Assembly (NCBI GenBank): GCA_000320545.1 | Contig: ADNK01002427.1 | Location: 1 to 25,030, forward strand | Direction of reading: 5' to 3' | Length of the DNA: 25,030 nucleotides | Origin: Bigelowiella natans CCMP2755 | Lineage: Eukaryota > Cercozoa > Chlorarachniophyceae | Shown: positions 1 through 10,168 of the stretch, piece after piece | Layout of the letters: each line of letters begins with the position of its first letter | How positions within the stretch are numbered: the first letter of the stretch is position 1 | The notes under the pieces: model-generated | What the model saw: only the letters and a program-made list of their open reading frames with translations | The model's database searches: none | Told to the model about the DNA's origin: nothing | Made by a program: the position numbers and the translations under genes

Positions 1-37
1 TCGAAAGTGGATCTGATGTAAATGAACTTTCGAAAGG

Positions 38-74
<37 letters not shown>

Positions 75-88
75 ACTCATATCTCTAC

Positions 89-369
89 CCACCCGATGTA
101 CTGCACTCTGAAGTAGGGTAGCTTTTAACTCCCTTTGGATAGATGAGGTCAAATGGGGGAAGAGGTTCGCACGCATATTGCTTCTAAGCATCTCTGGAGT
201 CACATCCACCCCACGGAGGACATCGAGCTTCTTCTTCTGAACGTGATTGAAGCACACCATTTCATATGCAAGAAGAACCACAGCGCTCGCCTCCTTCTTG
301 TGGATTTCATAAAGATGCATATAATTCTAAATGATACAATGAGTTTCAGACCTCATCGTCACCGGACAT
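89..369 (-). CDS. Unidentified protein, 5' end of a gene that runs off the left edge
   Basis: A short first exon (369-352) reads MSGDDE and ends at a GT donor. The next exon starts at 326 after a TTTAG acceptor and keeps phase 0. It runs open for about 78 codons, beginning NYMHLYEIHKKEASAVVLL and later containing TPEMLRSNMRANLFPHL. It looks like a soluble, helix-rich, lysine-containing protein. Its likely donor is at about 92 or 88, just before a TG/CA tract, so the rest of the gene lies outside the window. I do not recognise the family. Supporting the call are the clean start, the matching phase and the absence of stops; the opposite-strand open frame over the same interval looks like a shadow. 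It is divergent from the L33 gene with about 295 bases between the start codons. Confidence 0.6.
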
Positions 370-664
370 GAGTAGCCGCGAGGGATGGATCGAAGGAGGG
401 GGAGAGAACAGGGAGTTCGTTCGACCAAGCAGCAGCGATTCGACTTGCTACGTAAAGTTAGTCTAAACGCAAGGGATTTTGATAGTGCGACATGAATAAA
501 ACTCCGTCTTATGGCACATAAACGCCCTCACTTGAGAGCGTGCCGACACCGCAAACCCCTGACCCCCTTACCTACTTTCACTCCGTTGTCGGTGGGGACA
601 CCCAACACCCTTGCTTCTCACGTGCCTTGACCTTTTTCTTTCCTATTTGTGTTTGAAAACAAAA
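370..664. promoter_or_regulatory. Shared upstream region between the left-edge gene and L33
   Basis: These 295 bases separate two divergent start codons and hold no gene of their own, so both promoters and both 5' UTRs should lie here. I see no obvious TATA box. A CACGTG hexamer lies near 620 within a pyrimidine-rich stretch upstream of the L33 start. The bidirectional-promoter role is inferred from gene order alone. Confidence 0.4.
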
Positions 665-853
665 ATGGGCAAGAAGAAGCTGAAGACGGTCCTAATCAAG
701 TTGGCAAGCAGCGCGGGTACGGGCTTCTTCTACACAACAAGAAAGAACCCACAGAAAATTAAACACAAAATAGTCCTAAAGAAGTTCGATCCCATGGTCA
801 ATCGTCATGTACTATTTGAGGAAAGGAAGCTAAAGAGTGGAAAGAAGAGATGA
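665..853 (+). CDS. MRPL33: Mitochondrial-type large-subunit ribosomal protein bL33
   Basis: This intronless gene encodes 62 residues starting [20 protein letters not shown]. The order of features matches the short bacterial/mitochondrial L33 family: a basic N-terminus, the [SA][13 protein letters not shown] strand-turn, then [19 protein letters not shown] and a basic tail. The two zinc-binding CxxC pairs of some bacterial L33 proteins are absent, as in mitochondrial L33. The protein would sit near the E site of the organellar large ribosomal subunit. There is no obvious long targeting presequence, which is also usual for mitochondrial L33. I chose the ATG at 665 over an upstream in-frame non-ATG start because it begins exactly at the conserved domain. 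A plastid destination cannot be excluded. Confidence 0.9.
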   Translation: MGKKKLKTVLIKLASSAGTGFFYTTRKNPQKIKHKIVLKKFDPMVNRHVLFEERKLKSGKKR

Positions 854-1107
854 TTTTTCTTACGGCGGTTACTCCACTTGGCAGTCAACTAGAATTACAA
901 CGTATTAGTTGAAATAAAGAAGAAAGAAGAAGAAGACATTTTTACTTCCTTGTGAAGCATGAGTCTCTATTTTTTGAAATTCATCAACCATGCAATGGAT
1001 TATATCGAGCAAATAGAGATTTAACAGAATTAGTCTGAGACGTGCTACGTGGTCTTAACATAATGTTACTTCGCTCAAGATCAAAGATTCCAATAATCTC
1101 CATTATG

Positions 1108-1158
<51 letters not shown>

Positions 1159-2278
1159 GCATACAAGTGCACGATAATACGCAACTACTATGTTTGAACT
1201 ACGAAGAACTCGCATTGTTGCACATCGTAGCATTAATTTCTCGTTGATTGCTCTCAGTATTACTCGATCATGCTTCGCTGCTGCGCAAAACACGTCTGCT
1301 AGACGTGTAAAACAAACGTGCACGTTATTAACTTGCTTACGATAGCAAAGCCATCAGGGCATCCCTCGATGACTGTGACGAAACAAAGAGTAATTATGAA
1401 AGGTTACACGATGACTTCGATCATTCATTTGCCACGCGATATAGCCTCTTGCGCTGATGGCAATATCTAAATCTAATGCTACGTACACGGATAAACAGCT
1501 ATTATAAGCTGAAAGTTGCAGCTACATGCATAGCTGCATGTGCCCACATGATGTGTCATCGCACTGCTGAACTATCAGAACTAGAGAACTATCTAACATG
1601 CGCATGTCGATCTAGCTAGCTAGAGTGATCCCGTGCATGACAGTTATAGGGTTACGACGGCATTGTGGCATGTAGATGCTACGCAGGATGACGTTTGAAC
1701 AAGTCTTAATTGATTAATTACATCCGTTTTGCACAATGCAGTCATAGCTGCATTGCACAGCGACATAAGAATGGCCATTGAACAGATTTAATTGATTATT
1801 CACATCCATCTTACAATGCAGAATGCTAGAATTCGTAACGGCTAACACTAGTACATAATAGTGTGGCAATATACATAAGCCCTGTAGCCGCTGTCTTACT
1901 TGCACAGCTACATTAGGATGACTGAAAAGATTTAATCAATTCATTACATCCGTCTCACATATTTCTAGAGGGCTCCATTGACAAAGTTTAAATTAATCAT
2001 TGCATCTGTCTTATATATGTCTAAAGCATGTACATCTAGATTGAATTAGCTACATATGTGCACAATGGCGCTACATAATGTCATCGTAGCGCAGTGCCTT
2101 ACTGTGCACCATGTGCGTATGATCGATGCTGAACCTGCTCATAGTATTGCATTGCTGTACGTATTATATACTCATATTTGATGAACTTGCCCGCAGTAAA
2201 TGTGCATAGAAACGCTTTGCTGATGCAGATAACCTCAGAGCTTCTGCACTTAATGCCGCTGCTATTTCCCGACTTTTT
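854..2278. other. Intergenic region without a supported gene
   Basis: This gap lies between L33 and the end of carrier copy B. It contains a long TA tract (about 1110-1154), a zone rich in short palindromes (CTAG, TGCA, CATG, GATC; about 1440-2170) and a four-fold degenerate repeat at about 1686-2019. The open frames here are short and of low quality, and I find no exon chain. Confidence 0.6.
1686..2019. repeat. Degenerate interspersed repeat, four diverged copies
   Basis: Four copies of a roughly 45-50 base unit start near 1686, 1771, 1915 and 1968. The shared core is TTTAATTGATTAATTACATC, followed by CGTCTTACA, and is often preceded by a block like CCATTGAACA. Spacing is irregular and copies differ by several substitutions, so this is an old repeat rather than a fresh microsatellite. 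I do not recognise it as part of a known element. Confidence 0.55.
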
Positions 2279-3679
2279 TCACTCCCGTGAGCTCCTAGTA
2301 TTTACATGTTCTCTGAAGAATCGAAGTGCTCTTTCGTATGCGGAGAAAAAAATCAATCCTCCAAGAACATTGAACTGCACACGGGGTATCATTCCACTGA
2401 ATAACACTGCTACACCATCCTCCTACGTAGTAGTGTGCATAGTAGGAGGACCAAAGAGTGATGGATAATAAAGTTATTACTTTCCACATGTATATTATTA
2501 AGGGCGGAGCATAGAATATCACGATGATGACCTGAGCAATCTTCTTCATTGTTGCAAAGGTCCCATTGTACCGTACACCTTTTTAAGATGTAATGATCAT
2601 AAAGATTGACAACTCTCCACTAACTGCTTAAATATGGTGCACAATGCAATAGCTACCCATGATCCAACATATTTCTCAAGAGAAAGCAATACTACTTAAA
2701 TAGACTCACAAGATTGACAAAAACTATTCATCATTGTACTGTTTCTTGTTGTCGTAGTCGTTGTCATCGTCATCATTATCATACCTTTCCTATCCGTTGA
2801 ACATAACATCAATCTCGTCTTTACCACATCTAATGGTGTTGTCACCGTCGCAGCAATAGCCTATTATTATTATTGTTATTATTATTATTATCATCATTAT
2901 CTCCTTGTTGTGAATGAAGGAACGAGGAAGTAGAAGATACACTGACCCCGGCAGCTGCTCCACATAGCCCGCTTTCCCAGGACGAGGGTGCGCATCTAAA
3001 TCGCAGTAACAATTGACAGTTTATATTATTCATGCAAATTCATGTGTTGGTGATCATATAAGAAGAATATACCATCATCGCCGTCGTCGTCACTATCATC
3101 ATCGTCATCATCATCATCATGTACGTCATCTTCAGTTGTGGAAATAACTAGGTGATATCGTTAGATTATACGACAAAGTCAGCGGCACTCTTAGTATTAA
3201 TTATATTTGGAAACAAATGATAATAAAAGCAATACCCTTTGTGCTTTATCACCAGTTGATGCTTCAATGCCTCCCAAATAGGGTACTGATAGTAGGAAGA
3301 AGAATGTGTAGCTGCTAATCAAAATGATGATGAGTGACGATGGTGCAGTAACTATTATTGGATCGATGAGAAGGCAATAACACTAATACTGGTGGAGAAT
3401 CTAGACTGTTGTAGAAGTACTGAAACTATGCTTTCAGTGGTGTTATTGCTGACAAAGACAGAAAAGGTACATCGTCATAATGAAACAAACGACAACCTGG
3501 ATGGCGGAGTAGGGCACTTCGCGAAACACAGTTGTGAGATATCTAATCAAACCAAAGAAGAAGAAGATGATGATGATGGCGAGGAGGGAGGCGGCACAAG
3601 GAGAAGAAGGTGGTTTCATCAAAAGACAAAAAGAAGTCAACTTGACAATGTCGTATTGCAGATCTGCGCAGCTGTTCCC

Positions 3680-3710
<31 letters not shown>

Positions 3711-4260
3711 AACTACTACTTCTACAACTACTGCTACTACCAAATTTTGTCTTTGTATCATCAGATTCTCATCGTGTGTGATATTGTTAACATCACCATC
3801 ATCATCAGATTCTCATCGTGTGTGATATTGTTAACATCACCATCATCATCAGATTCTCATCGTGTGTGATATTGTTAAAATCACCATCATCATCAGATTC
3901 TCATCGTGTGTGATATTGTTAACATCACCATCATCATCAGATTCTCATCGTGTGTGATATTGTTAACATTATCATCATCATCAGATTCTCATCGTGTGTG
4001 ATATTGTTAACATTATCATCATCATCATCATCATATTGACGATGTTCTTCCTATAACTGCCTTTTACTCGGCATGATGGTAAATGACAGCTCTCTCTCTC
4101 TCTCTCTCCTTCTCTCCACTCATCACAGTGTCATTTTCTCCTTATTACCCTCTATAAAGACCCCAGGGTCCTTCTGTTTTGATGATGGCGCGTAAGGAGG
4201 AGTAGGCAGACATGTGCAACCCTGCCTGCACCTTTAGAATATAAATAAATAAATAAATAA

Positions 4261-4300
<40 letters not shown>

Positions 4301-4488
4301 GGGGGGTCGTGTAGAGGTGGAAGAAGAGGCGGGGGAAGAAGAGAAGGAGTACCTTTTGCTTTACATTTTCCGTTGGAACTACCATCACACACGCTACCTG
4401 TATATTAACGAAATAACGCAGGGTAAACAAACAAACCATGTATGGTGACAGTGATAATGATGACGATAATGGTTATGTTCGAAACCAG

Positions 4489-4527
<39 letters not shown>

Positions 4528-4671
4528 GAAATATATAATATTTTATCCGGGACGAATTCAGTACAGGACGTCATCTTCTTCGCTGTTTATCATTTAAAAT
4601 CTAAATCTCTCGTTTCTCTCTCCAATTTAATCGCAATTATCCGACTTCCCTTCTTTTTCTAAGCTTAAGGA

Positions 4672-4703
<32 letters not shown>

Positions 4704-5799
4704 GTGCTGCTACTCTCTGCTACCGTTTCTCCCACCATCCCTGAGATCATGTGCGCCGTCGCCTAAAACAACAACGAATTGTATGAGTTTTATTGATTAT
4801 TACAATGCTGCTGCCTTGAAGCATGCAATGATGACTACAATGCCAACGATAACATACCCCGTAATGCGAGCCTCCTTCCTCTGCATCTAAAAGGTACTTT
4901 GTCGTTTCATACGCGCCGAAGAACAGGCTAGCTACGGGGGCTGATCCTATAACAGCGGCGCAAAGTCCTCTAGTGGTTGGTGAGATAAATGGAGGGGAAT
5001 CAACCAATGAAGAACCAATGATGATGATGATGATCATCATGATGATGATGAGAGAATGCGCTGTCATCATGCAGTAAACATAGGTATGATAGTAGTAGTG
5101 GTAGTAGTATTAGTAGCTTTTGTTCTTGGAACTCTTCTTTTACTTCTTTTTCTACTACTACTACTACTACTGCTACTACTGCTGCTGCTGCTACTACCGA
5201 TAAACACCTTGGAAACCACCTGCTGCACTAAAACCTAAGGATGATGATGGTGATGATGATAATGGTGTTCGTTGTGGCGGTGGTGGTGATGATAATGCGG
5301 TGATAAGTACTACAATATCGTCGTTGGACCGTGTCAATAATCAAGCATTTTAGATGAAAATTATAATCATAATCAGAAAACCACGTAGTTTGACTCATCA
5401 CTATCATTATTGTCATCATCACCATCACCATCACCATCACGACAACAAAACCACAAGCAGCATGCACACCCACCCACCATGACCTTTCGATGATTGTAAA
5501 CGTGTTTTAATAGTATCTAGCGGAAAGAGCATCGTATCCACACATATCCCTGCTACTCCACCAGCAAATAAGGCCTAATACAGAAGAAAAGAGTCATCAT
5601 TAGGTTTATTTAACAGTTGGTGAGTAGGGTAGATGGCAATAATCACAACACTAATTATAGTGTGATAGTAGTTCGCTATAGACATAAGCATATATATGTC
5701 CGACAAACGTAGAAAATCTCACATCAAAGCTATGTAGCAATAGGGAATATATACACTTTTCTGCTTTTCTGGTACCTCAAGAATCGTTGTGTGCTTCAT
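2279..5799 (-). CDS. SLC25A26-like: Mitochondrial carrier, S-adenosylmethionine type (copy B)
   Basis: Thirteen exons in continuous phase encode 280 aa: 5799-5776, 5574-5484, 5234-5198, 4969-4858, 4762-4724, 4397-4353, 4231-4149, 3542-3497, 3285-3236, 2995-2947, 2860-2785, 2578-2532, 2422-2279. The three carrier signatures are FPLDTIKTR (from residue 25), VPTENVKQK (from 108) and TPLDVVKTR (from 200). The motifs [18 protein letters not shown] and SSWESGLCG, and the total length, match SAM carriers, which exchange cytosolic SAM for S-adenosylhomocysteine across the inner organelle membrane. The six membrane helices lie around these signatures. The first exon (MKHTTILE) is the least certain; an in-frame upstream ATG at 5883 would add a serine-rich stretch. 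Several introns carry microsatellites, and one carries a 44-base minisatellite. It lies directly downstream of paralog copy A. A plastid version is possible, since plants target such carriers to both organelles. Confidence 0.9.
2861..2891. repeat. TTA/TAA trinucleotide tract forming a 3' splice site
   Basis: On the coding strand of carrier B this reads as repeated ATA/AAT units ending in TAG immediately before the exon that starts at 2860. The acceptor AG is the last unit of the repeat. Confidence 0.8.
3761..4033. repeat. 44-base minisatellite, six copies, inside a carrier B intron
   Basis: The unit contains TCAGATTCTCATCGTGTGTG, then ATATTGTTAACATCACCATC. Copies begin at 3761, 3805, 3849, 3893, 3937 and 3981, a constant period of 44. 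They are nearly identical; the main differences are AACATC versus AAAATC or AACATT near the GTTAAC palindrome. The array ends in a short ATC run. It lies wholly within the intron 3543-4148. Confidence 0.95.
4241..4306. repeat. AAAT, TA and poly-G compound tract in a carrier B intron
   Basis: An AAAT run is followed by about 18 TA units and then a run of G, all inside the intron 4232-4352. The TA part is self-complementary and could fold in the pre-mRNA close to the acceptor of the next exon. Confidence 0.9.
4672..4702. repeat. CTG trinucleotide tract in a carrier B intron
   Basis: About ten CTG (CAG on the coding strand) units lie some 20 bases downstream of the 5' splice site at 4723. The bases just after the donor, GTAGCAGAGAGTAGCAGC, look like an eroded extension of the same repeat. 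Confidence 0.85.
5152..5197. repeat. CTA/CTG tract carrying a carrier B 5' splice site
   Basis: On the coding strand the intron begins GTAGTAGCAGCAGCAGCAGT and continues as GTA units. The donor GT is therefore the first unit of the repeat, directly after the exon ending at 5198. Confidence 0.9.
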
Positions 5800-5809
5800 C
5801 TTTGAGCAA

Positions 5810-5840
<31 letters not shown>

Positions 5841-6031
5841 GTGATAATGCCGTTGATGAGGTGGAATTATCGTTGGAATACATTCTTTTCTCATTTTTCT
5901 GCTCCTTTCCCCCCCTCTTCAAAATCCCTCCCTCTGCTCTGCCACGAGATGCATAAAGATCAACATCTGCAGCACTATTGCTGGTAGTGTGATTGAGCTG
6001 AGGAAGACAACAAAGTAAAGCTATAATATGA

Positions 6032-6062
<31 letters not shown>

Positions 6063-6180
6063 CCCTAAGAGGAAATGAGTTGAAATGAAATAACTTGAGG
6101 CGAGTGAAAGCTATAATGGTGGTTAGATAGCTGTTGTAGCATCATCACCAACTACATATTTATACCACGCATATATTGAC
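5800..6180. other. Spacer between the two tandem carrier genes
   Basis: This 381-base spacer must hold the 3' end of copy A and the promoter of copy B. It contains two ATG runs (about 5811-5841 and 6034-6063). An open frame in the first part (ATG at 5883) could extend copy B at its N-terminus, but it reads as a serine homopolymer and is probably 5' UTR. Confidence 0.5.
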
Positions 6181-6802
6181 TTAATCAACGTGATATTCAT
6201 CATCATCGTCGTTGTCGTAATCATTAACCTTGGTTGTCTCGTGCTGCTGCTGTAGTACACTTGTCTTCTTCTTCCCCGTAACAAACGCCTTTTCCACCAG
6301 CGACAAGGAGAAGTCGTAAGCCGAGAAGAAAATCATTCCTATTGAATGAAATGCTCGATATCATTCCCAGAGCAGAGTGCAGCATATTCATGAAATTTGA
6401 ACGATATGATGAAGCACAAGAAGTAGAGGGAGGAGTAGGACAAAGTCCAGCGAAACCCGAGCGATGAGAGATGTAATATGACTCATCGTCATCATCATCA
6501 TCACCAAAGGTACTTGATAATAACATTATGCATACAACCCCCAACAAAGCACAACTGAATCCTTGGAACGAATCCGGAGAACAGCCCTGTAATACCCTGA
6601 TGTACGCGGTACAGTGGTAGCAGTAGCAGCGAAGCGCCAACAGCAATCACAACAAGAATAAGAGGAGGAAAAATAATGAGAGAGTCTAGTGCATAGTAAC
6701 TACGATGCACGAGTATGGTAAGAGTGGTTGATGGGGGTATTTTGTTGGTAAAGGAGGCCTTTTCTAGAACAAGTAGTTTGCAGTATTTTGCATACATGCT
6801 TC

Positions 6803-6839
<37 letters not shown>

Positions 6840-7233
6840 TAAAACATTAGTAGCAGAGCAGGAGTAGGAGGAGTACCCCCCCCTCCTTACTACCTCTTTC
6901 TTGAGAATAGAAGCAAACGCTCTTAGAGTCGAGGCGTCACGTGGGGCATCTACAAATGAAGAAATGGTGATGAGAAGAGAAGGAGAAGGAGAAGGAGGAG
7001 GAGGAGGAGGAGGAGGACAGCAGCACACAATGAGCATGTTGATATCACCGTTTTTCGCAGCAGCCATCACCAAACAATGCAATACATGGTGTTTGCTACT
7101 ACTACTACTACTACTATGACTACTACTACTACCTCCAATCATTTGTCGGGTCTTCAAAACATCGATCGGTGTCGTTATTGCCGCTGAAAGCTACCAACGG
7201 TTACATATAATACAACAGTAGCAGCATATCTAA

Positions 7234-7276
<43 letters not shown>

Positions 7277-7697
7277 GCAGCAACACTGCTATTTCCTTAT
7301 ATTCATAACAGTGCTCAAAGTAGCGCTATCATTAAAATCTTAGAATTCTACTACCGCGCCTGCAAGAGAGCCGCATAATCCACTTTCCCATGGACTCAAA
7401 CGACGAGAAGAAGAAGACGATGACGACGATGACGATGATGATGATGATGAGTAGTATATCTGCAACCGTCTAAGTAGAAATCAATAGCAAATAAAGGAGA
7501 TCTGAATAAGCAGCGTGTGGTATTTGATATAAGGGGGGGGGGGGGGGGGGGAGGATAAGGAGAAAAGAAGAGGACAGGGTGACCAATAGGGATGTGGATA
7601 TCGATTATGTGTAGTAACGTGGTTATATTGGAGACACGTGCATCTATTTGCTACTTCCCTTGTTATCACTGTTATTGTTGTTGTTGTTGTTGTAAAG

Positions 7698-7728
<31 letters not shown>

Positions 7729-8224
7729 CGTTTCAGTTCTTCCCACACTGTGAACTGTACGACGGAAAAAGGCTAAAGAGCACCACACACACACACATAC
7801 ACACAACACACACACACACAAAGTTATGAAATAATATCATTTGAATGAGCGGAAGAAACCATCGTTGTACTACTACCATTTCTCGTAGCACTGTGGACTG
7901 AAATCCGACGAAGTAGCCCCTCCACCCCTACAATCAATGTGCTGTGTGCGTGCATGTGTGTGTGTGTGTGTGTGTGCCGTTGTTAATGTTGTTCTCCTAC
8001 TCTCCCGTCATTTCCCCTTCTGATGGTTATCATCATAAATGTTTGAATCCTTTGTTTTTAAGAGACTGTATAAAGTCGATGATTATTGAGTCACCTGTGT
8101 TCTTGATATCCCTGTAATAGCAGCTAGTGTGTGCTGATAAAGGCCTATGAGAAGAAGCAGCATCACAAATGTTACTTTAACTGCAACCGCTCATGTAGTA
8201 CACACACACACACACACACACACA

Positions 8225-8261
<37 letters not shown>

Positions 8262-8988
8262 ATATACATATATACCAGCCTGCACTTTCTGCTTTATATT
8301 ATCCGCTGGGACTCGAGCAAGGCATGATGTTACTGCGCCCATCTGAGAATAAGAAGAAGAAGAAGAAGAAGAAGAAGGGGATTGTCGTGATAGATGGCAT
8401 CAAAACAAGAACAAAGTTGTTGTCCACCATTCCTACTTGCTCTCACCACCATGTTTGTTATCGTTTGTCCTCGTTTTACTACCGATCCTGCCAACATCTG
8501 TGACGTAAGATCGCCGTAACCCCTTTCGCCTAAGCATATCTGAGAACAAAAATATAATAATGATATAGTAATAATAATAACGATGACGATGATGAACTGA
8601 TAATTATAATCAACACTATCATTCATTCAATGTACATGAAATGGGAACAATATATGATTTTAGCAGTCGTAGCTCAAGTAGTTATTATCGAGATAGTAGT
8701 AGTATTAGTAGTAGTAGTATGTGCTACAAACAATGGAACCACTTCTGTCAAATCCTACTGATATATAACTACTAAACAAGGATGCTCAGATGATGCAATG
8801 ACGTGCTGAATGATGAAGAAGGATATGTTGTTGTTTTGGCCCTGCCTTGGACATCTCGTAGACTCCGAAGAATAGCGCCGCATTGGGGGAAGACCTAGAG
8901 AAATTATCATTTGAGTTGTATAAATGATGATGAACCTTGTTTGTATTTATCACCATAAATGCATGCTGCCTCAATACATAATTATCAT

Positions 8989-9030
<42 letters not shown>

Positions 9031-9555
9031 CATATATTTCCACCATTTGATGAACAAGGACTTCCTCTTACTACCCAAGCATGGCTGCAAAGAGCCCGGA
9101 GTAAAGGTTTCGGAACCCCCCAGCAGCTCTGAAACTTTGGAAGGAGAGTACATCATCATATGGCAATGAAGAAGCAGACAAAGCAGGAAGAGAAGAGAAA
9201 TAAGAAATAAGGTGAGGGAAATCAAAATAAAGAGGATAATTATAATGAGGGCTATCATTGATCTCATCATCCGTTTTTGCATTGTTTGATCTTCATAGCC
9301 TACTTCTACTACTGCTAATGATACATCGCATCATCATCCTCGTATTATTAGCAACTACCCGTTTTTACTCTGAAGCCTTGTCTTCATGGTATCAACAGGG
9401 AAAAGTATCTAAAAGAACAACGCGGATTTGCTATAATTCAGAGTCAAGTAGGAAATAATAATCAAGTTCATTACCCTAATGATTTTCCATGAAATTATGG
9501 TTGGAAGTTTATACACACACATGCACATACAGATGTGCGATGGTTGGCAGTTTAT

Positions 9556-9595
<40 letters not shown>

Positions 9596-9744
9596 GCGAA
9601 CGCACATGGTCAATACACAATATTATATTTGATATTTATATTAAGAGTAGGGAGAATGGCATGAGGAAATATTATCGGATCAACAAGACGGCAGTCTATA
9701 TGTAAGTTGTGCGCTGCGATGATATCTGTAGCGTGCGCGTGACA

Positions 9745-9791
<47 letters not shown>

Positions 9792-10097
9792 TATGATTAT
9801 CCAATACTCAGTACCGCGTCAACTGCCATCCCAGCAATACCCCCTGACAGCAGCGTGAAAATATCATATCATCGATGGGTGAGATGGGGGAAATGGATGG
9901 CGCACGCGCATACGGAAAGCTAGGTATTAAGCTACTACTATGTATGATTCATAGTTCAGCTACCTGCGAGCAAGGCTGGAAACAAACCTACGTCGTCATT
10001 CCTAGTACTGCTTTCCAGATCTGAGCTGAAAATGAGTAGTACCGCTTGAATTCTTCGAAACTGCTACTACTACCACCACCACCACTACTACTACTAT

Positions 10098-10168
<71 letters not shown>

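Noticed and set aside
3761-4033. CRISPR-like array
   Set aside because: The 44-base units are directly adjacent with no unique spacers, the setting is eukaryotic, and the array lies in an intron.
6501-7157. A single long minus-strand protein of 218 residues with histidine and serine runs
   Set aside because: It is a readthrough of three real carrier A exons plus repeat-filled introns in one frame. The spliced model fits homology and phase far better.
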